From: Rosa chinensis
Taxonomy: Eukaryota > Streptophyta > Magnoliopsida > Rosales > Rosaceae
Direction: 5' to 3'
NCBI RefSeq assembly: GCF_002994745.2
Contig: NC_037094.1
Span: 11,283,001 to 11,347,000, forward strand
DNA: 64,000 bases
This document shows positions 35,812 through 48,150 of this stretch, piece by piece (the first letter of the stretch is position 1; the number at the start of each line of letters is the position of its first letter). The position numbers and the translations under genes were made by a program. The notes under the pieces are model-generated. The model made no database searches. It was not told the DNA's origin and saw nothing but the letters and a program-made list of their open reading frames with translations.

Positions 35812-38455
35812 ATGGAAATGGCTTCCCTGAACTTTCTCTTCATTCTCTTCACCATTTTGTACGCTTCCGTCCTCTCTGCCAGTGATAGTGTTGGCGCAGA
35901 GCCAATTCACATATACCCTTTTACTTGCTCTGCTTCTCATCACATCCCGAGCTGCAATTCCAAGCTGTATCACATTTCTACAGGCCATCAAATTGAAGAA
36001 ATAGCCTATTTTTACAAGGTGAATGTATCCGAGCTTGAGCCCATAAACCGTGATCAAAGTCAAAAGGACTATCTTGTATCTGTGCCTTGCAGTTGTAAGG
36101 ACATTGATGGCACGCAAATGTACGTGTATGATACCAATTATCCAGTTCAATCAGGGGACACATTTGAGAGAGTTGCAGGCGAGTTTTACAGTAGCCAAGC
36201 CTTGAGGGGGCAAGGCAATTTGAGCACCATACATCTTGTTTGTGGCTGCGTGAAGAAAAAGTCGCAGGAGATTGTGACATACACAGTTCAAGAGCATGAC
36301 ACTTTATCAGGAATTGGACATCTTCTAGATGCATACGAGTCTGAAATTGAGACATACAATAGAAACTTTACTAAAGATCCGAGTTTTCTAGATGTAGGTT
36401 GGGTGTTGTATGTGCCGAAGAATGGACTTCGAGCTAACAAGAAAGGTAGTGATTTATTTCATTTTAAAGATGTATAGTCTACTCTTTTGAAGTGCATGCT
36501 AACCCAATTTTTCCATTCAAACCAGGAAAAAGACTCAAGGTGTCTATAGTCATAGGTGTATCGTCCGCTGTTTGTTTTGTTTTGGTGGCCACCTTCATTG
36601 TGTTCCTTCTAATGAGAAATAGGATCTGTAGGAACCTAGGGGATGATTTGCACCTTGTAAACTCAAGTGCGAAGAAACGTTCCTCGCTGAAGCAACAGTT
36701 TTTTAAAAAGGAAATGGAAGGTAGAGGGAAAATCTCAACTCAATCTTATAGCATTAATAATGCCTCAATTGGTTCACTTACATCAAGTTCTTCTTGCTGC
36801 AGAAACTTTTGAGAATGATAGACCTGTTATATATACTATGGAGGAGATCAAAGAGGCTACAAATAACTTTGACGATACCAGAAAGATTGGGGAGGGTGGA
36901 TACGGTTGTGTTTACTTTGCCATAATAGGAGAAGTAAAAGTTGCAATTAAGAATATGAGATCTACCAGGACAAAAGAATTCTTTGCTGAGCTCAAGGTGT
37001 TATGCAAGATACATCATAACAATGTGGTAAGAAGAGAAAACCAACAAGATTTTATTTCTGAGGAGTAAAGAAGTAAAGAAATGCCATATTTTCTTAAGAC
37101 AGAACTAACAAGATGAAATTTGCTATCAACCGAATCTTATATATTCTAGGTGGAGCTGCTAGGATATGCTAGTGGAAGTGAACATCTTTGTTTGGTATAT
37201 GAGTTTGTTCAGAATGGATCTCTCAACGACCATCTTCATGATCCATTGTTGAAAGGTATATAAACAAATCTTATTATGCATAGTTTCTAATATATGTCTC
37301 CGTTTATAAAATTTTGTTTTTACTTTCTTTGGTGGTTCATGAACTAGTGGAAATTTGCAGGTCGCCAACCTCTTTCATGGACTGCAAGAGCACAGATAGC
37401 ACTGGATACTGCAAGAGGGATTGAATACATTCATGATCACACGAAGAAACGCTATGTCCACCGTGATATAAAAACGAGTAATATTCTACTTGATGAAGGA
37501 CTCAGAGCCAAGGTACAACACAACCATCCTTGGGCCCCTTATGAAAGTAACTAGCCGTTATTCTCTATAAACCATTCATAGTTATCATTAGGTGATGGCT
37601 GTTGACACAGGTAGCAGATTTTGGGCTAGCAAGGTTAGTGGAACGGTCTAATGAAGAAGATATAGTTGCAACTCGTGTAGTTGGAACACCCGGTTACATT
37701 CCTCCTGAGTAAGTTTGATGCTTTTGCAGTACTGGTTTTTATTGTTATACTGTTTGAGCTTGCAGTACTGGTTTTTATTGTTATACTGTTTGAGAAAAAA
37801 TGGAAGTTCAATTACACAGTTGTGATTAAGGTGATGAATTGACCACCCACTGTTCTACTTGTTTTTCAAGATCGGTGCGGGAGCTACAAATGACAGCAAA
37901 AGGTGATGTATATGCATTCGGAGTGGTTATAGGAGAGCTAATAACTGGTCAGCGTGCCATTGTTCGTGACAACCGAGAGCCAAAAAGGATGAAATCACTG
38001 GTCTCAGTTGTAAGTCATTGGGTTGCTTCTTAATTGAACAAGAAAGCAACTCTGTAACTCGATAAACCAGTAATATATATTATGATCAATTATCAACAGT
38101 TTGTTCTTTCCCCAGTTGTTAGAAGTATTCCAAGATAATGATCCAGAGATTGCTTTGGAAGCTAAAATAGATGGTAATTTGAAAGGAAGCTACCCCATGG
38201 AAGAAGTCTACAAGGTTTGTGCAGCTGAAACATCATCTCTTAGCATTTTCTATACTAAATATATAATTTGCTCAATGCTTTGCTTGGCAGATGGGAGAAA
38301 TAGCAAGATGGTGTTCGAGTGAAGATCCAGTAAATCGGCCAGAGATGCATGAGATTGTACAATCACTCTCCCAAATTTTGATGTACTCAATAGAATGGGA
38401 AGCATCCCTTGGAGGGAAGAGTGAGGTCTTCAGTGGATTATTCAGTGGAAGATAA
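35812..38455 (+). CDS. LysM receptor-like kinase (LYK3-like) with one frameshift
   Basis: Eight exons by GT-AG sites: 35812-36445, 36526-37026, 37150-37255, 37361-37512, 37611-37708, 37871-38009, 38116-38214, 38291-38455. LysM receptor kinases sit in the plasma membrane and sense chitin-related or microbial glycans. Exon 1 encodes a signal peptide (about 1-24) and three LysM-like domains with the Cys pairs FTC, PCSC and VCGC. Exon 2 encodes a membrane segment ([19 protein letters not shown]) and the kinase start: Gly loop [14 protein letters not shown] lysine, AEL glutamate. Later exons give [19 protein letters not shown] and GTPGYIPPE. The tail [14 protein letters not shown] matches the Arabidopsis LYK3 type as I recall it. 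In exon 2, near 36803, the juxtamembrane frame breaks: exons 1-2 total 1135 nt, leaving one base over. It may therefore be a recent pseudogene or contain an assembly indel. Confidence 0.8.
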
Positions 38456-39368
38456 CATGAAGACCAAGCAAGATGTGACCACTTTGAGCTAAAATGAAAT
38501 GGTGAACATGTGTCCCATGATCACTTGGCCTATGGTCAGAGAAGCAGGACAGGGGTAGAAAAAGTTTATGTTCACTAGTCCAAAATCTTGAATGTAGTGC
38601 AGTGATAACTACTTATATACAAGTCAAGTTCAGAAAATGTTCAAGCAAAACCATGTTTAGAAGTCTTAGTTCAAGTGACATGAGATTTAACTCCAATTGT
38701 AAAAATACTTATCCTCGGTTTTGACTCTCACCATTTTCTTTCCCTACAAGAAACTTTTGACACCCTAAATCCAAATCTTTCATGGAAGAAGAAGAAGAAG
38801 AGAAAAAAAAATCACCTAATTGTTCATACCAAAAAAGCTAGCATTTGATCTAGTGATTAGGAATTTTGGTTTTAATAAAATGATATATAAATAATAATAA
38901 TAATAACACATTTATTTTTAATAAAATACTGATATAGTTTTCAAGTTCGCATCTCTTTCGAATAAAAAAATTAAATAAATAAATAACGAATATCATAAAC
39001 AATCAAAGTCAATGTTCACATGGTCATCACATGATCAGAGATTTTATGTGTTTTTTTACCCTTAGATTGGTTGATAAAAATGAGCGACAACAAGTGACGA
39101 TGATCTCGAAACAATGTATTGGGCTTTCCTAATGGGACGTGACCAATAGGCCCACGTAATTCTGAATCACAGGTCCCCAGAATTCAATTCAAGACATATA
39201 GAATTTCATCATCGCCAGCTCAAATTCGCCTGAAACAAATTCAAGCTCTCAAGTATCATCCTCCCCATTTTCTCATTGGTCGCTATTAGTCGTCACCATG
39301 ACGCAGAAATCGCAAAACCAGAGCCATAACTGAGCCGGTGATCCATCCAAATCCCGATCTTGAATCAA
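38456..39368. other. Spacer between the LysM kinase and AP-1 mu genes
   Basis: It contains the kinase 3' UTR, an AT-rich tract with (aat)n at about 38891-38905, and the AP-1 mu promoter and 5' UTR. No additional gene is seen. Confidence 0.5.
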
Positions 39369-42223
39369 ATGGCCGGCGCCGCCTCGGCGCTTTTCCTGCT
39401 AGACATCAAAGGCCGAGTTTTGATTTGGCGCGACTACCGTGGCGATGTCTCTGCTGCTCAGGCCGAGCGTTTCTTCACCAAGTTCATCGAGAAAGAGGTA
39501 AAATCCTTTTGTCTCTCGTTACCTTCTGCTTCAATTGAAACTCACGCTTGGATTGATTTTGAAATGGAATCGTCAACTCAACTTTTTTAAGGCTTGTGTT
39601 AGCTGAAATCGATTGAGTTTGCTGGAAATTTTGATTTTATTTAGGGCGATCAGCAGTTGCAAGATCCTGTGGTGTATGACAATGGAGTCAGCTACATTTT
39701 CGTACAGCATAACAATATCTACTTGATGATTGCGTCGAGGCAGAACTGCAATGCTGCTAGCTTAGTGCTATTCCTGCACCGTGTAGTTGATGTGCGTGCT
39801 CTTCAAGCTCTGACTAGTTTTACTTTTCGCATTTTGATAATGTTATTGCCGGAGAGTGATTTTCGTGTTTCTCCATGTGTTTTGTTTTATGTGTTCAGGT
39901 CTTTAAGCATTATTTTGAAGAGCTAGAAGAGGAGTCTCTGCGAGACAATTTCGTCGTAGTGGTAATTGAGCCGTAAGATCTTTTATAGATAGAATTAAGA
40001 GACAGGATTTTGATGATGGTGTATCCTAATGAGGCCTTGTGTGCTCGACAGTATGAGTTGCTCGATGAAATTATGGACTTTGGTTTCCCGCAATACACTG
40101 AAGCAAAGATCCTCAGTGAGTTTATCAAGACGGATGCCTACAGGATGGAGGTTACGCAACGTCCTCCCATGGCAGTCACAAATGCAGTGTCTTGGCGCAG
40201 TGAAGGGTTACGATATAAGAAGAACGAAGTAGGTTGATCCTCTTTTCATGTTTATTATTGATTAGTTAACCCATGTGTGGGGCCTCATGAAAGCTGTATC
40301 TGTTTTCTTCAGGTCTTCCTGGATGTGGTAGAAAGTGTCAACATACTTGTCAATAGCAATGGACAAATAATACGGTCAGATGTTGTTGGGGCCCTAAAGA
40401 TGAGAACATATTTGAGGTGCATGACTTTCTCCTCTTCTTAACTTTTTTATCTAGACAAATTCTAGGACTTAGCTACTACATTAGCTACAAAGCCATTTAC
40501 CTGCCTTATTAAAATGCTCTTTGCCCAACCATCATAAACCATTAGGATTTTGGCAATACAAACTTCAGCATGACTATTAGGTCGTTCATTTTGAGTTAGG
40601 GTACTGGATACTGATCAACATAAATCCCATCCAGTTACTTAAGGCTTATGTAGGTTAAGTTGAGCTTAGTAAGTGAATATTTAGCCTGTATTTACAATTG
40701 CTAATAGAATTGAGTCTCACCCTCAGATTTTTGATGTTTACTTGTGTTGATAAAGAGTAACTTTATCTTAGACACTGATGGGACAAACTTGCTTCATTTT
40801 CCCCAGTGGTATGCCCGAGTGTAAGCTTGGACTAAATGATAGAGTTCTGCTGGAGGCTCAAGGTCGAACAACAAAAGGAAAAGCCATTGATCTGGATGAT
40901 ATCAAGTTCCATCAGTATGTTCCCTTATGTAGCTATTTCTTATATCTATGTCTTTATAGTTGTTTTCTTCCTCGTTACATAGCTAGTTTGTATATCTGCT
41001 GCTTCATATATCATTTCTTGTTCATTAGGATTTATTATGTTATAACATGTTCTGCTGTTTCATATGCTAATAGCCTTTATCATTTACTTTTATTTTACCC
41101 CACCCTGTTAGGTGTGTACGTTTGGCTCGTTTTGAAAATGACCGCACTATTTCCTTCATACCCCCTGATGGAGCATTTGATTTGATGACATATAGACTCA
41201 GTACTCAGGTATATTTCCCGTTCTATGCATCTTTAATACTGTACTTTTCCCTTACATTTGTTTAGAATATAAAGCAGAGAAGATGATTTACTTTTCTATA
41301 AATGGTTTCAGGTGAAGCCTCTTATCTGGGTGGAAGCACAAGTTGAAAAGCATTCTAGAAGTCGTATTGAATTCACGGTAAAAGCAAGGAGCCAGTATAA
41401 GGAGCGGAGGTAAAAGCATAGATACATCTTCTGTAGTTTAAAATGTTCACTTGAGGGATTTTTTAGATTGTGACTGTTTCTTCTTTCTTTATTGGGTTAG
41501 TGCTCAAAGCGTTTGTTGAATCAATTAGAAAAAATGATTTGGGCTCTAAGTTACAACTTTCAAAAGCTTAGCAAGACCACTAATTTTGTTACTCATAAAA
41601 ACATCCATGAATACCACTTTAATATTTCTGGCTGTAAGCTCTGTTGACTTTGTACAGCACGGCTACACATGTTGAAATTGATTTGCCTGTTCCTGCTGAT
41701 GCTACCAATCCTAGTGTCCGCACGTCAATGGGATCTGCTGCATATGCTCCTGAGAGGGATGCCTTAGTCTGGAAAATCAAATCTTTTCCTGGTAATAAGG
41801 TGAGACTTGGTTTACTAATTCCATGTGATTTGTTCGCCTTCCATCTAGTATATTATTGTTTATGCACACCTTCCAACATTATTAACCATGTTTGTAAATA
41901 AAAATGTATAGGAGTATATGTTGAGGGCTGAGTTTAGGCTTCCTAGTATTATCGCTGAAGATGCAGTTCCGGAAAGAAAAGCTCCCATTCGTGTGAAGTT
42001 TGAGATACCATATTTTACGGTCTCGGGAATTCAGGTGTGTTATCAACATCATTATTTTCATGAATGGGATTCTTGCTGTGATTAATTCAAACTAATGTGC
42101 CTGTCTGCCATTTGTATTTTATAGGTCCGGTACCTAAAAATCATTGAGAAAAGTGGATATCAGGCTCTTCCATGGGTGAGATACATAACAATGGCTGGTG
42201 AATATGAACTGAGACTAATCTAA
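39369..42223 (+). CDS. AP1M2: AP-1 complex subunit mu (medium chain)
   Basis: Eleven exons: 39369-39497, 39645-39791, 39899-39961, 40052-40228, 40313-40416, 40807-40914, 41112-41208, 41312-41409, 41658-41799, 41912-42034, 42125-42223. They sum to 1287 nt, 428 codons, the length I recall for Arabidopsis AP-1 mu proteins. AP-1 mu is a core subunit of the clathrin adaptor AP-1 at the trans-Golgi network/early endosome; its C-terminal half binds YxxPhi sorting signals. The N-terminal longin-like part starts MAGAASALFLLDIKGRVLIW. The mu-homology domain (about 165 on) includes YRMEVTQRPPMAVTNAVSWR, LGLNDRVLLEAQGR, KPLIWVEAQVEKHSRSRIEF and the end PWVRYITMAGEYELRLI. All junctions keep frame and I see no lesions. 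The AP1M1/AP1M2 choice is uncertain. Confidence 0.95.
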
Positions 42224-44257
42224 AGGCAACTTGCTTGTTGTGCTGCTTTCAATCGCGTAAATAGAATACATTCCACCGGAGAATTCCTTCAATTTCATCT
42301 CCAGTGATCTTTTTATGCTGTATTGGTTTTTGTTTGATTATACCATTGGTTTATAGCGCAATAGGTTACCAAAGAAGTTTTTCAACCAATTTTTCTGTTT
42401 TGCTTTTCTTTTTTGTTATAATGGACGGCAGATTTTGTTTCTGACCCAAGCTTTTTCCTTATTTAAAGTTAGTGATAGGAAATTGTAAATGTTGGATCCT
42501 TTCTTAGCTCCTTTGTCTTTTTTATTCATTGTGTATCATTTTGACAGAAAGATTCTGTGCCTACAAATTTATGTTAGAAAGCGCACAAGTAGACAGAACG
42601 CACAAATCTGGACTGAATTGAAGAGATTAGTTCCCCAAAAATTCATGGTATTGATTTGAGAACTGCACTAAAGTTGGTTCATCATTTTCCAATACCATTT
42701 TATTTTTGGCACGGATGAAGGAAAGCACTTTCTTTAATGTTCATGACAATTGAGAAATCAAAGAAACAATCTTCAGTTTTTGGGTGCTGTCAGCAATGAT
42801 TATAATTTTTGATGGATATAGCAGTACTCCCAAACACTGGGAAAAGCTTCTGATGCCCCAAATTGTAACTATAACACTTTTTAACGGTATAACCTCATAA
42901 TCAACACAGAGCAGGGGGGCAAACGTAAAGGACAAACCAAATTCTAATCATCATCGTCATCAGGTTGTACAAATAACTAGTTCAATGTTCTGCTACATAG
43001 TTGTATTTAACGCCAAAAGTACTCTATTCAGACATGCTCATACTCATTTAAAGGAACTGAATTTAGGTTCAAAATATCAGGCATTCAACACCACTTGGAA
43101 ACCCTCCGCATCATAACCTGTTCATGCCTGCCCAAGAGAAAAGGATAAAGTCAACTTTTAAGCAAGAAGAGACTAACCAATTAACACAACAAAATTGTGC
43201 ATACAAGTTTAGTAGTAGAAGCGACGACATCTCCAGCTCAATTCCTACTAGAACACGTTAATCAAGTTCTCAATTGATCAACCAAATTTGGAAAAACAGT
43301 AGGATCTAAAACAAGCAAATAGTCCTAGCTAACTAGGACTCCTATATAAGGTAATGGTTACCAAATATTCTACAAAAGCCTAATTGTTAACCACATGCAA
43401 ATGTAGTTTATCAATGATGGAAACATGAATTTTCATCATACAGAACTTAGAAGCAAAGTTGAGCTGTAGTATGTTAAAGGTCCAATGTCATGGACAGAAA
43501 TGTGCAGGGGCTGGAATAAAAGAATATAAAATTCATGTGAAATAAGGATTTTCTTGGTACCAGTACATTGAGTAAATCAGGTTGTTCCTCGAACAATTCG
43601 TGCATATCCTTTCTCATAACCAATATAGAACACACCAAAGAACTACAGCCTCAGAAGAGCAGCACCCTTATACAGAGATTTGACCAATCCACATCCTAAA
43701 TAGCAAGAGCAATTTGTAAAACTTCTGCTAAGAAAGAAAACTAGACTAAAAAACCTATGTTACCTAAACATGTATTCAAGCAACAAAACGAAAATTCACA
43801 TTTGAGCAAACACAGCTGGGAGAGAAATGTGCTTTCACATTCCAATTATACACATTCTTCTGAAACAGTATGGCATATTTTCTAAAACCAAATCTATGCT
43901 CCATCTGTATGCCTCATTTGTATATAAATGCAGGTATAAACATTATCAAAGTTATTGGACACGCTTAGGGTTGGAGGGATTATCAAACCTTTCCAGACGT
44001 GACAGAGGTTATCTTAAGTTCAAAGAGCTGCTTTCTATGACAAGCTATCAAGGCTGTTGAATTAAAGATTATCTTAAGACAGACTACCAATATAAAAGTA
44101 TCAAACCTAATTCCGTTGAATAGACACTTCCAATAAAACAAATAATTGCATATGCCACAATGTATTATACCCTGAATCTCTAACTAAACTCAACAGATAT
44201 CAATGGCACAAATCCAATCAATTCTTTCACTCAAGGTCGAAGAAAATCAAAACATAC
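42224..44257 (-). other. Convergent 3' region: AP-1 mu 3' UTR (+) and SmB 3' UTR with intron (-)
   Basis: The two genes converge here. On the minus strand a consensus donor GTATG starts at 44257, only 4 nt past the SmB stop codon, so the SmB transcript probably has a 3' UTR intron. A possible acceptor is ttgggcag at about 43131-43138 with UTR downstream, but I cannot fix it. No separate gene is supported; a plus-strand frame at 43827-44060 has no signature. Confidence 0.5.
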
Positions 44258-44261
44258 CAAA

Positions 44262-45101
44262 TCACTGTTGCTGCTGATTTTGTTGCTGGTTCTGAGAGTT
44301 GGGTGGAGGCGGCATGCCACGAGGCTGTCCGTACAAAGGAACACCACCAGGTGGAGGAGGCATCCCAGGACGAGGCGGTGGACCTTGCATTCCAGGCCGC
44401 GGCGGAGGCGGTGGACCCCTCATCATCTGGCCAGGAGGCCCCATTGGTCTCTGAGCAAACTGCATTGGTGGAGGGCCTGGAAACTGAGGTGGACCGCCGG
44501 GCCGAGTAAACTGCGGAGGAGGCATTGAAGGCGGTGGTCCCCTGGCCATCTGCGGCGGGCCCTGCCCTGGGGGATATCCAGCCATCTGGCCAGGTGGCCT
44601 GAGCACCGGCGCAGACGGATAGTTCATCGGCGGAGCAGACAGATTCGGCATCGGCGGGCGAGAGATCTGAGGCTGCATCATTCCCGGAGCAGGCCCACCG
44701 ACACCGCGAACCGGACCGGAGAGACCGGGCTGAGCCTGCGCGAGTGGCGCCACCACGCCTCGTCCGGCGCCGCGGCCGATTCCAGGCCCGGCCATGGCGG
44801 CGGCGCTGGAGGCTTTGGCTCTGGACTCTTCCTGAGGAGGGGGACCCTCGACGGTCATGGAGACGACCTCTTCGCCGCGGAGGAGGACCATCCCTAGAGT
44901 GCGGCGGTCGTCGCGTTCTTCGTTGGTCTTCTTGCCTTTCGCCGGGGGGAGCTTGCGGAACTCCTCGCAGTCGCCGAGGACGAGGTTCATGTGGCGATCG
45001 AAGGCCATGAACTTGCCGACGAGCTGGCGTCCGTCTTGGATTGTGACCCGCATGCGGTAGTTGATGAATTGAAGCATCTTGGAGCTCTTCGACATCGACA
45101 T
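44262..45101 (-). CDS. SmB: Small nuclear ribonucleoprotein SmB/B'
   Basis: An uninterrupted frame of 279 codons. SmB is one of seven Sm proteins that form a ring on the Sm site of U1, U2, U4 and U5 snRNAs in spliceosomal snRNPs. The Sm fold is at the N-terminus: Sm1 around residues 22-46 ([20 protein letters not shown]) and Sm2 around 70-88 ([14 protein letters not shown]), separated by the basic linker typical of SmB. The rest (about 95-279) is a Gly/Pro/Met-rich tail with many PPPRPGM / PPGQM motifs, known to bind proline-recognition (WW, GYF) domains in splicing factors. Start [12 protein letters not shown] is conserved. A broken copy of this gene's 5' end lies at 51860-52045. Confidence 0.95.
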   Translation of the reverse strand: MSMSKSSKMLQFINYRMRVTIQDGRQLVGKFMAFDRHMNLVLGDCEEFRKLPPAKGKKTNEERDDRRTLGMVLLRGEEVVSMTVEGPPPQEESRAKASSAAAMAGPGIGRGAGRGVVAPLAQAQPGLSGPVRGVGGPAPGMMQPQISRPPMPNLSAPPMNYPSAPVLRPPGQMAGYPPGQGPPQMARGPPPSMPPPQFTRPGGPPQFPGPPPMQFAQRPMGPPGQMMRGPPPPPRPGMQGPPPRPGMPPPPGGVPLYGQPRGMPPPPNSQNQQQNQQQQ

Positions 45102-45280
45102 TGCTTGCTGCTGCGATTCTTCACCGTTCTCCGCTCCCCCTAGGGTTTTGGATTTCCTTGTATTTACTGAGACACACCGAAGGTAGCCCTAGTATAAAGA
45201 GACCTGAGCTGAAAGGGCCATATTGGTGGGCCCTCTCTTTAGATGCTCTCCTCAATTTATATGAAGCTCCAGCTTTATAT
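45102..45280 (-). promoter_or_regulatory. SmB 5' UTR and promoter region
   Basis: Upstream of the SmB ATG on the minus strand. It includes the phrase ccctagggttttggattt and a TATA-like region (plus strand agtataaagaga at about 45192). The same block is repeated at 51930-52040 next to the duplicated SmB fragment, so the promoter was duplicated with it. Function is inferred from position. Confidence 0.45.
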
Positions 45281-45870
45281 GTTGTTCAACATTTTGTAAC
45301 GCTATTTATTTCCCTACTTAAAATGAGTTCCTCTAGACATTACGTAAATTTCGTTAGTGTAAACAAGCTATTGTGTCCTCTACCTATACTTAAACAGTTA
45401 AACTTAAATATGAGTCATATCAACAGCTTGTAATGTCTCTAGCTATTTATTTTCATAACTTATAAATGAGCTTCTTTTGACACTCACGTGAATCTACTTA
45501 AGTCGGTTTATAGTTAAAAAAAACTAGAATGTCGCTGTCTATTAACTTTTTAATATCAGTTCTTCTAACGCTAGCCTGAAATTAGTAAAAAACTTGTCCC
45601 TAGCTGAACAGACTTTAGTGCCGTTAGCTATTGATTTCTGTAAATTAATCATGTGTTTCCTCTAACACTCCTCTGAACATTGTGAAAACCTTATCTATAG
45701 TTTAACCTACTTCAATGTCGGTGTTTGCTAGCTATTTATTTTGAAACAGATGCATGTTGATCGGAGTAATATTTTCTATGTTTTTAGTATCATTTTCCCT
45801 ACATTTTACTTAGTTATCCCTTTAACAATGTCATTTCTAACTTACTTTGTTGTGTTTAGGTAGAAATGAA
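45281..45870 (+). repeat. Repeat block R, unit A: degenerate ~100-bp tandem monomers
   Basis: Several degenerate monomers of about 100 bp share the landmarks cttctaacgct, gtgaaaac, ttatctatagtt, aatgtcg and gctagctatttatttt. The same monomers form the arms of the foldback at 52470-55575. The block is interrupted at about 45870 by an LTR-like insertion and resumes at about 46770. Confidence 0.65.
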
Positions 45871-46765
45871 CTTCAAATGCAGGAAATGAGCTAAAAAGAT
45901 GCAGAAATGAGGAAATAGAGTTTTCCTGGTCCAACTAGGAATCCCAGTCAACGCATGAATCCTGAAGAGGCTAGGAAACCTGAAGGCATTAGGAGACCAC
46001 ATGGCTTGAAGATGACGTGGGAGATATTATGGAAGATTAAATCTGATTTTTGCATGGGAAATGATGGAGATAATGTGAAAATCAAGGACATTACGTTGAG
46101 AAAATCTTGGGAGAGTTTCATGGGATTGTGCAACAAGAAAAGGCAAAACAAGTCCAGATTCGTTCCTTAATTCCCTCAAGATATGTTGGCTGAAATTAGA
46201 GAATAAAATCTGCAATTTTAATGTGAAAATCAAGAGGAAATCAAGGGGAGAACATTAAGGATAAAGCCATGGAGAGATTTAAGGGAGAAAAGGTCCAAAA
46301 TGAGTCCGGATACATTGTCTAGGTTCATGCTTAGATATTTGGCCGAAAATTGTGAATAAAATCAGATTAAATCGTGGGAAAATCAGCAACAAAATATTAT
46401 GGATTGATTTTGGAGCTTTTTAATTGGTTGGATGACATAGCAGAGCTGACGTGGCATTATCTGATTGGCTAATGCTATGTGGATCAATCTTGAAGACTTG
46501 GAGACTAAGTTGCCATCCTCCTATAAATAGGAGCATCAACAACGACCACTGGACACATTCTCTCATTAAAAATATCATCAAACCCTGAATCAAATACGCA
46601 ATCCTCTCCTTTTCTCTCTCAAAATTTCGTCATCCTCTCTTCAAGTCAAGAAGTCGTGATCAAGCTCCATCAACATCTCCTTGCCGTGGTCCTCATCTTG
46701 CCTCCACCACCTTTGAAGCTTTCTTTCGTTCTTGAGATCTTCAAAAGTGTAACCATATAAGTACT
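45870..46765 (+). mobile_element. Probable LTR-like insertion in repeat block R
   Basis: This piece is present in unit A but absent from the corresponding place in both unit B copies of R. Its right half has a TATA-like cctataaatagg (about 46520) followed by a pyrimidine-rich, UTR-like sequence, as in many plant LTRs. Repeated phrases (aatgtgaaaatcaag, ggagagtttcatggga) occur within it. Short open frames here have no signature. Family unknown. Confidence 0.45.
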
Positions 46766-47060
46766 CAATAGAAATGGATGGCATGGGAAAAATTGGAGGG
46801 CGCCACTGCTGACCTCAATGGGAGCAGACGTGGGAAGAGTTGCCGGCGGGGTGCTCTAAGGAGATGTTACAGCTCGCCTTTTTTATCCCAGGGTAAAACT
46901 TCTTTGCTTGTTTTAACTGCTCACATTTTTGTAGTCAATTTTGTCAAGTGATTAAATCTATTCCATTGAAAGAAGTTTGGTATATTTGTTAGTTCTTTTA
47001 CATAATAAGCATGCATTGTCACAACAACATTGCCTTCAATTTTAATAGTTATAAGTCCAA
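46766..47060 (+). repeat. Repeat block R, unit A: outer part
   Basis: It starts aatggatggcatgggaaaaa and matches 54860-55500 (direct) and 52530-52820 (inverted), including gagttgccgg, cagggtaaaac and attgccttcaattttaat. Its end at about 47050 is where unit A and unit B cease to match, because a roughly 1.67-kb piece with the kinase fragment lies between here and 48725. Confidence 0.65.
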
Positions 47061-47424
47061 AAACCATGACCCGTTTTGATTGTAATCCGGACGAAAAGTT
47101 TTGTTAATTGCGGTCAAGTGACTAAGCATCCACATCAGCTTACTTTCCTATATTAGCATGATAAGTCAACTTCTACTTTTTCACATACCAAATTTACCCA
47201 CCACAATATTACTCAAAACAATCAATAATTTATATATCAATAAATTGAGAGTTAATGTTGTTTTTCAATCAATTTGGTATTCATAAAAACCATATCAATT
47301 ATAATATGTCATCAGCACAACAATACCCTTAATTGATGTATCGTCATTAAAAAAAATTATAACTTATGATCATTTTACATACCTTACCATCATTTTTCTA
47401 CACCCTACATAAAATGATCATACC

Positions 47425-48150
47425 TTACCATGGATTTAGATGACAGTTCCACTACTTTGGGTTGGGAAGACAGACTTCGAATAGCAGTAAACGATGCACA
47501 AGGTCAGCAACTTAATGATTTTGGTCCATGTTTTAACCTATTTTTGTTGAAATTTTTGTGATGAATTTTGAAATGCAGGATTGGAGTATTTGCATTTAAT
47601 TCACAGGGATGTGAAATCAGCAAACATCTTGCTGACTGAAAACTTCCCAGCCAAAGTATCTGATTTTGGCCTATCCAGAAATTTCCCTACAGACCTTGTG
47701 ACTCATATAACAACTGGCGTTGCTGGTACTCCCGGGTACCTTGACCCTGAGTAAGTAGTACTTCTAGATTAATTTTAGTTTACTGATCATCATTAGTTTT
47801 CAAATCTTTATTTTTCAAACTTCAATCCAACGTTGTAATTTTGCGAAATCATTGTGATTTGAGTTGCATGGTTTGGCTTTGCTGCAGGTACTACCTAATA
47901 AGCAGGTTAAATGATAAAAGTGATGTTTATAGCTTTGGGATTGTGCTGTTGGAAATTATCACAAACCGACCTGTTATATCAGAAACTGTAGAGAGAATTC
48001 ACATTAGTCAATGGGTTGCTTCCATGCTTGCGCAAGGAGACATTTACAGTATTGTTGATCCAAGATTAGAGAGAATTAGCAGCTACCTTTATTATAGATT
48101 TGGTAAGAAGTTTTTGCTTACCTTTAATATAGAATCGATTATGGTGTTAT
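47425..48150 (+). pseudogene. LRR receptor-like kinase fragment (malectin-like/LRR-RLK I type)
   Basis: Three exon-like pieces. About 47440-47502 reads TTLGWEDRLRIAVNDAQ, with a donor after it. 47579-47752 (after tgcag) reads [20 protein letters not shown], then [20 protein letters not shown] and GTPGYLDPE. 47889-48103 reads YYLISRLNDKSDVYSFGIVL, EIITNRPVIS and RIHISQWVASMLAQGDI. This is the C-lobe of an LRR receptor kinase. In the family GLEYLH is followed by about seven residues (NGCKPPI-like) before HRD; here they are deleted. The N-lobe, ectodomain and last exon are missing. HRDVKSAN and DFG remain, but the fragment should be inactive. Confidence 0.8.

Noticed and set aside
36790..36810. 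Hidden intron explaining the frame change in the LysM kinase
   Set aside because: The only GT before the ctgcag acceptor that would restore the frame leaves an intron of about 16 nt, too short for plant splicing.
44268..45060. Arg-rich plus-strand frames over SmB
   Set aside because: They are shadows of the Pro/Gly-rich SmB tail on the opposite strand.
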